Of a stretch of DNA of 64,000 bases, positions 1 through 10,519 are shown in pieces. Location of the stretch: contig NW_004454163.1 in NCBI RefSeq assembly GCF_000283155.1, positions 2,638,291-2,702,290 on the forward strand, in the 5' to 3' direction. Under the pieces are notes generated by a model that saw nothing but the letters and a program-made list of their open reading frames with translations, ran no database searches and had not been told where the DNA came from. A program made the position numbers and the translations under genes. How positions within the stretch are numbered: position 1 is the first letter of the stretch; each line of letters starts with the position of its first letter. The stretch is from Ceratotherium simum simum (Eukaryota > Chordata > Mammalia > Perissodactyla > Rhinocerotidae).

Positions 1-241
1 GGAGCCTTCAGTGAAATCACCAATTCCTCACGTGCTAAGCACTACTTGCCACTCAAAAGTTCTATCCACATAAACAGAAACCCAAGGCATCTTCCCGTTC
101 CTCCATTCTTATTATGAATGACCAAGTGAGAATCATTAGATATTTAAGGAATTCTCAGAACCCAGATGAGGAAACAAAGAAAAGCGGAAAATGGACCCTA
201 GAGGATAATTCAGGGAACCAGAGAAACTCAATGAAGGAAAT

Positions 242-320
242 AAGAGAGGGAAGGAAAAAAGGAGGAAGGAAGGAAGGGAGGGTGAGAGGAAGGGAGGGAG
301 TGAGGGAGGGCAGGAAAGAG
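242..320 (+). repeat. Polypurine (GGAA/GGGA) low-complexity tract
   Basis: About 80 bases made almost entirely of G and A in GGAAGG, GGGAGG and GAGGGA units. A short open frame crosses it, but its product is only Lys/Arg/Gly/Glu and reflects composition. Such tracts can be length-polymorphic. Confidence 0.85.
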
Positions 321-330
321 CCTAATTAGT

Positions 331-2980
331 GTCTTCATGGATATTGCGTCTACAAAACAAGAATCAAATCCTACAAAAAAGTAACAATCAGAAAAAGTGA
401 GGACTAAACCCTAGCACAGCACTAAGTCAAAATACAAATCTAAAGTTGAAAATCAAGAAATAGTAGTACAATCATTTTCTAATATGAAAAAGATAAGTAA
501 AAAATATATATGCCTCTGTGGAATGAAACAAGTGGAGAGCAGTGGTACTAAGTTCTTCTGGGATATTTAATTTTTCAGCCACATGTACGAGTACAATTTA
601 AAACATTTAAACGATGAAAGGATATTCCTTCATAGATTATGAGGGAGAAAAACAAGAACCTGAACTAAAGTGCTGGCTACATTTCTACACTTGAAAATAA
701 CTTTTTTGGAGTAAGATTGCAGAGAACAAGATCCGATAGTCTGGAAAAAAGCATTTGTGACCAATTTAAGCCTTTGCCGCTATTTTGCTACACATCGGTC
801 CACTGTTTCTCAGAATGATGATAAATAAATCACATGTAATGTGCAATCTGAGTGATATAGCATTGTGTGCATTGAATGGATATCCTAATGGAAGAAATCA
901 GAATAAAAGTAAAGTTCATTAGTAAACTACTCATTAGTCAAGTAACAGCCCATAGGAGGGCAAAGACAGCTTTATAATCCATCTGCAGATCCATGTTGCA
1001 TAGATGTCACAGAGCAGGTTCAAGGTGAAATTTTGAATGATTATTGGATATTTCAACATAAAGCTGCTTGGATTTCCAAATTTTATGCAAGTCTGGTTTG
1101 TAGAAAGTCAATTCATTATATCAAAGCTATAACCTTAATGCTTGACAGACAGCATAGCAATAAGATTATATTTTATTTCTCCTATGCCAGAGAGAATTTT
1201 GAGTTATCCAAGAAGCCAAATAATGTGGAAGGAGAAAAGTGCTGAGGAGCAACTGTTTCCAGCACAAACTGCAGGATTCTAGTGAAAAAATAAATAAATA
1301 AGTAAATGTATGGACCTTTATTGACCTTCTTATATCTCCATCAAAACTCTGCTGGTCCGAGCTCCTTTTGTTCAGGAACGTTTTGTTATCCAGATATCCA
1401 GTAAGTATACTGAAAAAGTGCATATGGTAACTAGTGCATGTATTATCTTTCCTAGATAATGTATATTTTAATAGTTACTTAATGTAAATAGTGCCTTAAC
1501 TAGAAACAATTCTGGTGGTATAAGTTTTAGATGGGCCATTGAAGATGTTTCCATGTAGCTACCCTTTCAAACCCCTCATACTTATCACACAGGTGGTCAC
1601 TATTCTGCTGCAGGATCTGAAGAAGTGAATGGCATCCCTGGACTGGGGAACAGTGCTGGTGGAAACTGGCCTCATTTTCTTTAAGGGCCAGTACACAGAG
1701 ACAAAATATTCATTGTTCTCTTTTTTTCTCATCATGAATTCTTCTCAAATTCTTCTATTTCTATATTTATTGAAATTGAGATGTGAAGTCATTTTAATGA
1801 TTTTCTTTGGAACAAAAAAGTGAGATATAAAACAGAACTAGAATTTAATTTTTCTCACGAAACTCAAAAATTTTTATTTAGTGAAACATCAAAAAAAATT
1901 GAAATGTCAATTGCTAAAACAGTTGTGGACTAGAAATTAAGGATTATAACTTCTAATTCTGTCTTTATCACCAAATCCCCATATGACATCTACCTATCAT
2001 GTAGATCAAATGAGTTATCTGAAAAGGAAAAAAGGGAAAGGAAATGTGATTTATATTCTATAGTTATTATTGAGCTGTTTTATAAGGTATAGGATATAAT
2101 TAAAAATATCTTGTCAATAATATCATATTATTTTGATAGAACTATGTGGTTAATCTATCAAATGATTATTAACACTTTCTCAAATCCCAAAACAAGTTAC
2201 TTTTAAAATATATTTTTTCCTTTTTGAGATAGAAATCACATAGTAAATTGTCTTTAAATACTATAAAGTACCAAAAGAAGTACAGTGCCATCATCCTAGC
2301 AGAAATAATACCCTTATACCAAATTTTATTTTTAAAATATGGTGAATTTCTATGTACATTTAAATGATAAAAATTATTTTCCTTGTTGTCAGAGTTGGAA
2401 GATAGAAGCAATACTTGGTTAGACACAAAAATAATGTCTCAGTTTAAAATATTATCCACAAAACCCATTCCCAAGAGTGTAGAGTCAAAAACTCTATGTT
2501 GAAGATATAGGTTAATTTTAACAAAATTAAAATTATTTTAGGAAAACAATTTTGAGAAAAGATATAGAATTATTAGTTCCATAAAAATTTTTTTTCCTAT
2601 TCCACATCAATTTAAACAAATAATAGAAAATGAAGAAATTAAGACTTCTCTCTGGTTTGGGTAGAATAAAAGATAAGGAGCAAGGATAAACTGGGATAAG
2701 GAGAGAGGAATCGAATGTACAGAACATAAATGCCAGAGGGAGAATTTGAGATACTATTCAGTAGACAGTATTGCATCATAGAAGAACACTGAGGTAAGAA
2801 GTGTCAAAATTATAGACTATTTTAAAGAAGATTGATCTTGACTATTTATGGAAAAAGTCAGAATGAAGAAAGACTAGAAATAAGAAGATCCATTAGGGAA
2901 CAAAGGAACAGGTATTCTCCAGATTGAAAAGGGGCCTGAAATAGGTATGTAGCACTAGAAATAGAAAGGATGAAATTGAT
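331..2980. other. AT-rich DNA, nothing recognised
   Basis: I see no repeat family, exon-like block or RNA gene that I can support here. The open frames are short and show no codon-like composition. Poly-A/T runs and AT-rich intergenic texture dominate. Old, unrecognisable repeat relics are possible. Confidence 0.5.
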
Positions 2981-2984
2981 GTTA

Positions 2985-3480
2985 AGGATATTCCAAGAAA
3001 AAATTTGAAAGGCTTGGGGATTGATTGAAAGTGGTAGGTAAGGTAGACAATTCAAAGATAGCTCTAAAATATCAGGTCTGGGGGCTGGCCCTGCAGCCTA
3101 GTGGTTAACTTCAGCGCACTCTGTATCAGCAGCCCAGGTTTGGATCCTGGGTGTGGACCTACACAAGTCAGCGGCCATGCTGTGGCAGTGACCCATATAC
3201 AAAATAGAGGAAGATTGGCACAGGTGTTAGCTCAGGGCCAATCTTCCTCAGTGAAAAAATAAATAAAAAATAATATCAGGTCTGGACAACTAAGAAAATG
3301 ATGACACCATGAAGAATTCAGGAAAGTCAGATGATAGACCTGATTTTGGAAAATGAGAGAGCAACTTTGCTGTAAATAGGCCAACTTGAAGCCATCAATA
3401 AGTAGGAAACTCGGATGAAAAAATCCAGTGACAGGAGCAAATGAGTGAGAGAGAATGGGGCAAGTATCCAGAACATGCAG
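2985..3480 (-). mobile_element. Possible L2 LINE relic (antisense), split by an ERE
   Basis: The plus-strand text around 3010-3080 and 3285-3400 is purine-rich and resembles the complement of the L2 reverse-transcriptase region (for example the AAAGATAGCTCTAAAATATC stretch). The ERE at 3081-3272 interrupts it, and the flanks join cleanly across the TSD. The match is loose and from memory of the family. It could be another ancient repeat. Confidence 0.35.
3081..3272 (+). mobile_element. ERE SINE, long-tail type
   Basis: tRNA-derived perissodactyl SINE. It begins GGGGCTGGCCCTGCAG, has a degraded box B (GGTTTGGATCC), a CCATGCTGTGGCAG segment and the tail GTTAGCTCAGGGCCAATCTTCCTCA followed by an A-rich end. 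It is flanked by a perfect 12-bp TSD, ATATCAGGTCTG, at 3069-3080 and 3273-3284, so the boundaries are exact. Confidence 0.95.
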
Positions 3481-3702
3481 GCACAGATTTGTCCATTCAA
3501 TGCCAGTGTTGAAGAGGCTGTAGGCATGGATCTAAGAACAAGGATGCTTGTTGATCAAGACAGACACAGCACTATGTCTGGGCCCAATATTTTAGTGGAA
3601 GAAGAAAGACAGTAAACGTGTCTAAATAAAAGAGAAACTCTCGGATAGTGATATGAACCAAGAACAAAAAATTAAGCTGGATGATTTAAAAAATATTACT
3701 GG

Positions 3703-3947
3703 TGGGCTGGCTGGGTGGCGCAAGCAGTTAAGTGCATGCGCTCCGCTGCGGCGGCCCGGGGTTCACCGGTTTGGATCCCGGGCACGCACTGACGCATTGC
3801 TTGGCAAGCCATGCTGTGGCGGCGTCCCATATAAAGTGGAGGAAGATGGGCATGGATGTTAGCCCAGGGCCAGTCTTCCTCAGCAAAAAAAAAGAAGAGG
3901 ATTGGCATGGATGTTAGCTCAGGGCTGATCTTCCTCACAAAAAAAAA
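3703..3947 (+). mobile_element. ERE SINE, long-tail type
   Basis: Begins TGGGCTGGCTGGGTGGCGCA and contains GCGGCCCGGGG, GGTTTGGATCCCGGG and two copies of the GATGTTAGC-type tail, ending in an A-tract. The TSD AAATATTACTGG (12 bp) lies at 3691-3702 and 3948-3959. Several 60-80 codon open frames inside it on both strands are artefacts of its GC-rich body. Confidence 0.95.
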
Positions 3948-4079
3948 AAATATTACTGGCGAGAGGTACTAATTTAGATTAGGTGTCAAACTAGGCATTA
4001 TTGAAAAATTACATTTCACGTGAGACTTGAATACCATAAGAGATAGGAGAAGACGTGAGGGAATAATGTCTGGCAGACG

Positions 4080-5150
4080 GATCATCAAGGGCAAATGTCC
4101 TCAGGGAAGAATTAGCTTGGCACTCTAGAGGACAGGAAAGGCCGATGTGCCTGGAGCATAAAGAATAGAAGGGAAGTTTGTAGGTGATGAGGTCAGAACA
4201 GACAGTTGGGCAGGAGTCACATCATGAAGGATCTTACAGGCTCTGGTAAAATACTTGGACTTTATTGTAAGTGCAACAAAAGACTGGAATGTTTGAAGCA
4301 ATGGGTATCACATTTTGGTTAGGTTTTTAAAAACGTCTCTGCCTATTAATTGTAGAATATATTTAGTGGGGGCAAAAGTTGAAACAGGTAGACCAGTTGG
4401 AAGATTGTTGCATCAACACAAGTAAGAGATGATGGTCATCAGAACCAGGGTAGTAGCAGCAGAGATAGGAAGAAATGGAGAGATGCAGGTAAATGGAAAT
4501 ATATGTTATATATAGAATTGTTTTGAGTAATTGAATATGCATGATGAGGAAGAATGCAGCTTGACGTGGAGTTCCCACGTTTGGCTCAGACCAAGGTGAG
4601 AATAGGGAAAAACCAAACTATCTGTTATGGCTCTGTTAAGTTAACAGTATTGACAGATCACCATTTAGAGAGAGAGTGGGGAAAGCCAAGCAGAGAGTGC
4701 AAGTAAGTGGTAAATATATTGGTCTTAATTCCGACTAGAGATATAAATTTGGGAGTCGTCAGCATATAGAGGATGTTTAAATTCTTGAGATTTTATGTGA
4801 TCACCTTGGCAGAAAGTGTATCTAGAGATGAGTAGTCTGGCACCAAGCCCTGCATCACCTTAATATTTAGAAGCTTAGCAGGGAGGAGGAGGAAGTAGTA
4901 AACAAGTTTTAAGGAGGAGAGTTTAGTAAAGTGGGAGGAAAACCAGAAAAGAACATGATTACAGAATACAAAAGGAAAAGCGTTCCAAGAAGGGTGGAGA
5001 GGGGTCAAATTTATGGAATGCATCTGAGAGACTGAACAAGATGACGAGAGAACTATTCATTGAACTGGGTCACATAGAAGTCACACATCACTTGACTAAA
5101 GTGGTTTCAGCAGAGAGGTAGGAACAAAAGTATAATTGGATTAAGGTGGT
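4080..5150 (-). mobile_element. L2 LINE fragment, reverse-transcriptase region (antisense)
   Basis: Read on the minus strand, the segment follows the L2 ORF2 order: an upstream block near 5000-5130, then the reverse-transcriptase active-site region, then the C-terminal part towards 4100. At about 4743-4770 the minus strand still spells the motif YADDSQIY, the catalytic YADD box of L2-clade reverse transcriptase. Frameshifts and stops are frequent, so it is a fossil. L2 activity predates the placental radiation, so divergence is high as expected. Confidence 0.75.
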
Positions 5151-5510
5151 GGTTCACGATCTGGACCAGTTTGGACCACAGAGACCAAGAAGGACTGCAT
5201 TAGAAGGTAAGAGGAGCAGCTACAACATGACCACATCACTATTCCCCCAGGCCAGCATAGCACCAAACAGAGAGGGCCCCCCAGGCCTATGGTTTCTCCA
5301 GTGGGAAAAAAAGAGCCCAAGGTGGACATCCAGTTGCTGCAGGGTGCTTCCCAGGAAGCCCACTTGGGTCTTGCCTCACAGGGATAACTGGAGAAATCTG
5401 TGGGGCTTGACCACTTAGGATCAGATAGAAATGGAGAAGAGGGGTGAGGCTTACAGCAACCAGTACTCAGATCTTGGAGGTTCCTTAAGAAATTAAAAAT
5501 AGAACTACCA

Positions 5511-5713
5511 AGGGCTGGCCTGGTGGCATAGTGGTTAAGTTTGGTATGCTCCACTTCAGCAGCCCAGGTTCACAGGTTCAGATCCCAGGCACAGACCTAC
5601 ACCTCTCATCAAGCCATGACAGGTGACCCACATACAAAGTAGAGGGAGACTGGCACAGATGTTAGCTCAGGGCCAACTTACCTCACCAAAAAACAAAACA
5701 AAACAAAACAAAA
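5511..5713 (+). mobile_element. ERE SINE inserted in an L1
   Basis: Begins AGGGCTGGCCTGGTGGCATA and ends in a (CAAAA)n-type tail. The TSD AGAACTACC lies at 5501-5509 and 5714-5722. Box B and the CG pairs are decayed (GGTTCAGATCC), suggesting an older copy than those at 3703 or 52737. Confidence 0.93.
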
Positions 5714-5886
5714 AGAACTACCGTATCATCCAGTGTCTCACTTCTGTATATATCCAAAGGAAATGAAATCACTATTTCAAAGAGATATCTGCACCTCTAT
5801 GTTTATTGCAGCATTATATACAATAGTGAAGACATGGAGACAATCTATGCCATTCATCAACAGAGGAATGGCAGATTAATGTGGCA

Positions 5887-5931
5887 TATGTATATATACA
5901 CACACATATATATATATATATGTACATACAA
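5887..5931. repeat. TA/CA simple repeat inside the L1 3' end
   Basis: Alternating TATATACACACACATATATATATATATA-like sequence, presumably expanded from the L1 body. It is a likely length-variable microsatellite. Confidence 0.85.
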
Positions 5932-6452
5932 TGGAATATTATTCAGCCATAAAAAAGAAGAAAATCCTGCCATTTGTGAGAACATGGATAAAACTTGAAG
6001 GTGTTATGCTAACTGAAATTAGTCAGACGGAGAAAAACAAATACTGTATGATTTCACTTATATGGGGAATCTAAAAAAAAACAAACTCATAGAAATAGAG
6101 AACAGATTGGTGGTTGCCAGAGGTGGTGGGTGGGGGGTAGGGGGTGGAGGAAATGGGTAAAGGTTGTCAAAGGGCACAAACTTCCAGTTATAAGATGAGT
6201 AATTCTGGAGATACCATGTATAGCGTGGTAACTATAGTTAACAATATTACAATGTATATTTGAAAGTTGCTAAGAAAGTAAATTTTAAAAGTCTCACCAC
6301 AAAAACAATAGTAATTATGTGAGGTGATGGATATGTTAACTATTGTAATAATCATCTTGCAATGTATACATATAGAAAATCACTACGTTGTACACCTTAA
6401 ATTTACACAATGGTATATGTCAATTATATCTCAATGAAGCTGGAGAAAAATT

Positions 6453-6545
6453 ATTGAACCTGGGTGATAAATATGTGGTTAATCACTATATTATTCTTTC
6501 TATCTTTATATAGGTTTGAAATTTTCCATAATAAAAAATTTAAGA
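6453..6545 (+). mobile_element. Short older L1 3'-end remnant
   Basis: The text CCTGGGTGATAAATATGTGG followed by GTTTGAAATTTTCCATAATA resembles the 3' terminus of older L1 subfamilies. It abuts the preceding L1 3' end, so the younger L1 may have landed in it. Confidence 0.5.
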
Positions 6546-7749
6546 ATTAAAAAATAAGAAATAGCTTTATATCTATTCTCTTTTCCCCTTTCTCATTGTT
6601 ATTACCTTAGTTCAAAAATCATCATTTTCTTTCTTGTATGATTGCAATAATTTCTGAACTGATAGCTCTGTAGTATTGCCTTTGTTACTATATTCTTCAC
6701 AGAGCTGTTTTGTTTCTATACCACAAACCTAATTCTATCACCATGTGTTTAAAATCCCTCCAGGCATGCATTTTTTTTCACAAAATATTTCAAAATATTA
6801 ACCAAAATGCAAGGCTCTTCACAATTTAACGACTATACTACTTATCCAGCAACAATTTCCTTGCTCCCTGCCATGATTAAGCCAAAACGATGATCTGATT
6901 TTCCTTGAAAGTTCTGTATTGACTCTGTACTACTTATATGAACTCCATATTGAATTGTGACAGTGGAGCTCAATAGAAGACTGCAAGAAAAGGTCAGATC
7001 ATAGGATGTACAAGAATGAAATAGAGGTGAGAATATGTAGACATAAAATAGTGATGATGGTTTCAAGAAATCTATTCAGGAAAGGAAAAAGAACAACAGA
7101 ATGTCATTGTGAGAGAGGGGCAATGATCAAGTTCTAGGTCTAAAGCAGATATTTTTCTAACGTTTAGTTTTGGTTTGGAGAAATGGATCTGAGAACGCTC
7201 ATAGGCATAAAGAAAAGTTCTGATGCTGGGGGATGTGTAGGGATTGATTATGGAAATGAGAATATAATTGATTGACCAGGTCCTGTGAAGATAAACAGGA
7301 TGAGATCAAGAATATAGGTGGAAAGGTTAGTTCACCTTAGAAAATAGATTTAGTTTTCCTTGGAGACAAAGGAAAGGAAATAATAATGAGAGAAGGTGAT
7401 TAGAAATTTTGATGTAGAAGTGAGGATGTTTTTACATTAACGTTTTGCTAAAGAGTAAAACTGAGGAATTTTATGTTAGTTTTCTTCAATTTTCTCAGTG
7501 AAGTATTAGCCAGGGACCTCTCCTAAGGCTGAGAGGAGCAGAGGTGAGATTAGAGCTTGAGGAAAGTGTAAGTTTTGGAAAAGAAAAAGGAGTAAACAAA
7601 ATGAAGACTCAAGGGGAGATGACTCAAAATATTCCTGAATGGTAGTGAAGCAGCAGAGAACCTGAGCTTTGACCCAACCAATAGTGACTAATGGGCACAA
7701 GTCTCGTGCCAGACTTCAGACAGCACACTTTTATTGTTGCTGAGGTTTG
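6546..7749. other. Mostly unassigned; weak L2-like texture
   Basis: Parts of 7100-7640 (for example GGATGAGATCAAGAATATAGGTG at about 7299) are faintly reminiscent of antisense L2 sequence, but I cannot place boundaries. There is no coding signal. Confidence 0.35.
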
Positions 7750-7754
7750 ATATT

Positions 7755-7885
7755 TAACGCTGGCTCTATCCCTACCAATTTTTTGATCCTTAGTTATATA
7801 ACCTCTTGAAATTCCAGTTTCTGTTATCTGCAAAATGGGGATAACCATGCCCAACACAGCAAGTGTTGTGATACTTTGTGAAATG
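7755..7885 (+). mobile_element. MIR SINE fragment
   Basis: Contains TAACCTCTTGAAATTCCAGT followed by TCTGCAAAATGGGGATAACC, the conserved core and 3' part of MIR (CTGTAAAATGGGGATAA in the family). It is ancient and divergent. Confidence 0.75.
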
Positions 7886-7904
7886 TGCGATTATATCTGA
7901 CAAA

Positions 7905-8579
7905 TGGCCAGTCTTAGTAAATGCAACCTCTTATATCTGAGGTCGCAGAGGCTGCGATGAGGTCCCTTGGTCAGCATGGTTTTCTGATTTTCTGCAGCAG
8001 TAATGAGTCTCCGATAAACAGGAGCAGAAGCAAGCGTGGGCAAAGTAAACAACGGTGATGACACAAAGTCTGGAACATGCTTCACAGGTCAGAACGGAGT
8101 ATGGAGGATTTAATAATGATGGCTGAACGTGGCCTAGTCAGTGGCTTCAGCCTGCACTACACCTCGGAGAGTTGTTGTATTCCAGAAAAGCATGGTTAAT
8201 AAACCTCTGTTGTATGCTAACATCTAAGAAGCAAAAGTATATGAAGGAACTCTGATCCTGTCCTTGAAGTAAACAGTCACTCAATACTTAAAAATGTCAC
8301 ACAGATGTCAGCAATTCCCCTTTGTGAGCTAGGCATAATTGACTTGAATTTTTTTCAATACCAGTCTTATTAACACGCAAAAGGATCTGCAAATGTCTCA
8401 GGTACACATTTTCATGGTCTACTTCGCCAACCTGGCTTCTGCTTCTGTGCACATTATCTCTGAGCTTCACCACGTCTCTCCAGATGTGAAGCCAAGAAGA
8501 ATCTCTGAGTGACGCCAAAAGCCACTCCCAAAATGTATTCATAAGCACGGTAAATTTCACCAGAGGAGATGGAAGAGTG
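7905..8579 (-). other. CpG-bearing, coding-like stretch of unknown identity
   Basis: On the minus strand, 8579 down to 8454 is an open frame of 41 codons with strong purine-first codon texture. Its product includes GEIYRAYEYILGVAFG and SHLERRGEAQR before a TAA. A different frame stays open just beyond (from about 8453 to 8340), as if there were a frameshift. At 7925-8075 two minus-strand frames are also open. CG pairs are kept (about five in 8340-8579) in otherwise CG-poor DNA. It could be an exon, a pseudogene or an unrecognised repeat. I do not recognise the protein. Confidence 0.25.
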
Positions 8580-9042
8580 CTTTATATCACAGCAAGACAA
8601 ACAACCTTTAAGGGAACATGAATCAGCACCATTTTTAATTGTCCTTTAGCCTACCCACCTCCTCCAAGCTTACTAATCTCCATCATTCCAGCTTCTCTTC
8701 ATTTTATGAACTCCTCTTTTTCCTCTCTTATTTATCATCACTCCTTATTCCTCTCTTCTCCCTTCTTGAAGCAAAAACTACAAATTCCTAATCCCTCCCC
8801 TTTATCACATATACAGCTGCTTTCTCCTACTTATGATGTTTTGATATCTGACAATATTCATGCCTCCCTGGCCCCATCTATCCTAAGAATACACACAAAG
8901 TGTTTTCCAAATGAAGATATATCTCTTCTCAAAGGGTATCTAGTGCTAGCTGGTAAGAAAAATACATAAATTCTACCTCCCCTGTACCCCCTCCACAATT
9001 GCTCAAGGGTTGAGAGCCCACTTACTTCAGGGCAGTCAGCAT

Positions 9043-9252
9043 TGCAGTGGTTGAGTAAGGGGCCTTGGAGTCCATGAGACCTGGGTTCAAGGTCATTTCT
9101 AGCTGTGAACAAGTTATTTATCCTCTCTGAGCTTCAAAGTTAATAATATCTACTCTCAAATGTTGTTACAGTTAAATATAGGATGCCTTTAGAGTGTCTA
9201 GTACTATGATCAGTACGTAATAGGTACACAACATTGAGTGGATGCTATTTTT
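9043..9252 (+). mobile_element. MIR SINE, near full length
   Basis: Runs from TGCAGTGGTTGAGTAAGGGG through GACCTGGGTTCAAGGTCATT, CTGTGAACAAGTTATTTATC, CTCTCTGAGCTTCAAAG and ends near AATAGGTACACAACATTGAG. The order matches the MIR consensus from the tRNA-like head to the LINE-like tail. Confidence 0.85.
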
Positions 9253-9490
9253 TTCCAGCTTAATTGAGATGTAATTGACATATAACACTGTGTAAGTTTA
9301 AGGTGTGGAACACATTGATTTGATACACTTATATATTGCCAAATGATTACCACTGTAGCATTAGCTAACATGGGCATCATGTCACGTAATTACCATTTCT
9401 TTTTGTGGTGAGAACATTTAAATCTCTCTTAGCAACTTTTAAGTGTGTAATACAGTATTATTAACTATAATTGCTATGCTTTACACAATA
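9253..9490 (-). mobile_element. L1 3' end (antisense)
   Basis: The plus strand reads CAGCTTAATTGAGATGTAAT then TTAAGGTGTGGAACACATTG and TTGCCAAATGATTACCACTG. This is the complement of an L1 3'UTR. It abuts the MIR directly. Confidence 0.8.
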
Positions 9491-9499
9491 AAGAGTGCA

Positions 9500-10285
9500 T
9501 GCTTTTTAATTAATTTCTTGGGATTGATGGGCGGGTGAATTTTGAAGCCCACTCTTGACCTCTATTACTTATCTCTTTTTTGGATCGTCTTAGAGTTTAT
9601 GAATGTGTTTCATTAGCTTTAACAAAAGATAAGACCCTTTGAGAAAACTTAGCACAGATCTCAGATTTGACCCCAAGTTCTGGTCTTTGTATCCCTCTGA
9701 CTCGACTTTATAGATGGAAGTGACTTTCCAAGTGATGGTATTCTGACTTATGTTTTACACTGGATGCAATAACCATAAAAGGCTCATAATCAATAAATAC
9801 ATAGAAAACCTAGAATTCCCATTTCTTTCTGATCTGCACTATAGTGCTCAAGTGTGAGACTAATAGGCCTTGGTTATGCCAAGGAAAAAGGATGCTAATA
9901 TCTAGCCAGGGTCCAGTAGAGATGTTGGAAAAAACAACAACAATAATTTATTTCAAGAAAATACTGTTGAAAGTTTCAAAGTAATATTTTGTAATTGTAA
10001 ATAATATGAGTTGTATAGGCAAACAAATTAGTTCATTTTTGCACACGAGTGTTTTTCCAAGATAAGTAGGCGGAAGATTGAAATATTATTGGACGCTTAC
10101 ACTGAAGCACGGCTCATATGACTACATATCAGGCTTGACAGAAAGGATGGACCTATTTTTTTAAAGTTGACTTTGTAAACCTATTTGGAAGTAAATGTTT
10201 CAGAAATGTAACTTTAGTTCCACCAGATAATATGAACAAATATGGTTTGAGATGGAAAAGGAGAAAGATGCATTTATAGGGGTAA
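9500..10285. other. Nothing recognised
   Basis: AT-rich sequence with no repeat hallmark or exon-like structure that I can defend. Confidence 0.5.
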
Positions 10286-10289
10286 TGTT

Positions 10290-10515
10290 ATTCCACCATT
10301 AACACCGTCATTATCATAGTCAACAGTTTTGAGCAATTTTCATGTATCAGGCATGGTGCTTAAAGATATACACAATTGCTTCAATTAATTGTTGCAAAAG
10401 TCCCATTTTAAAGATGAAAAAGATGAGCTTCAGGATTTTTAAATCAATCGCTTAAGGTTACACAACCAGAAAATGGCAGATTCACAATAGTATGGGACAA
10501 GATACCACCCTGCCT
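10290..10515 (-). mobile_element. MIR SINE relic (antisense)
   Basis: The text TGTATCAGGCATGGTGCTTA, then CATTTTAAAGATGAAAAAG and TTAAGGTTACACAACCAGAAAA, follows the complement of MIR (size, order and the TTTACAGATGAGGAAA-like core). It is highly diverged. Confidence 0.65.
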
Positions 10516-10519
10516 TCCA

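Larger units (their letters stand above)
5476..6452 (+). mobile_element. L1 LINE 3' end (ORF2 C-terminus and 3'UTR), split by an ERE
   Basis: Starts with the typical ORF2 3' text AATTAAAAATAGAACTACC, is interrupted by the ERE at 5511-5713, then resumes GTATCATCCAGTG and continues through CAATGGAATATTATTCAGCC and GAACATGGATAAAACTTGAAG, the L1 ORF2 C-terminal hallmarks. It ends with a 3'UTR containing the GTTGTACACCTTAAATTTAC motif. It is 5'-truncated, and the reading frame is broken. Confidence 0.9.

Noticed and set aside
114..329. 71-codon Lys/Arg/Gly-rich frame
   Set aside because: It is produced by the polypurine tract at 242-320.
3653..3938. Overlapping 60-80 codon frames on both strands with Ala/Gly/Pro/Cys-rich products
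   Set aside because: They lie inside the ERE SINE at 3703-3947. The same frames recur in the other ERE copies (for example 21452, 35053, 45787, 52713), so they are repeat shadows.
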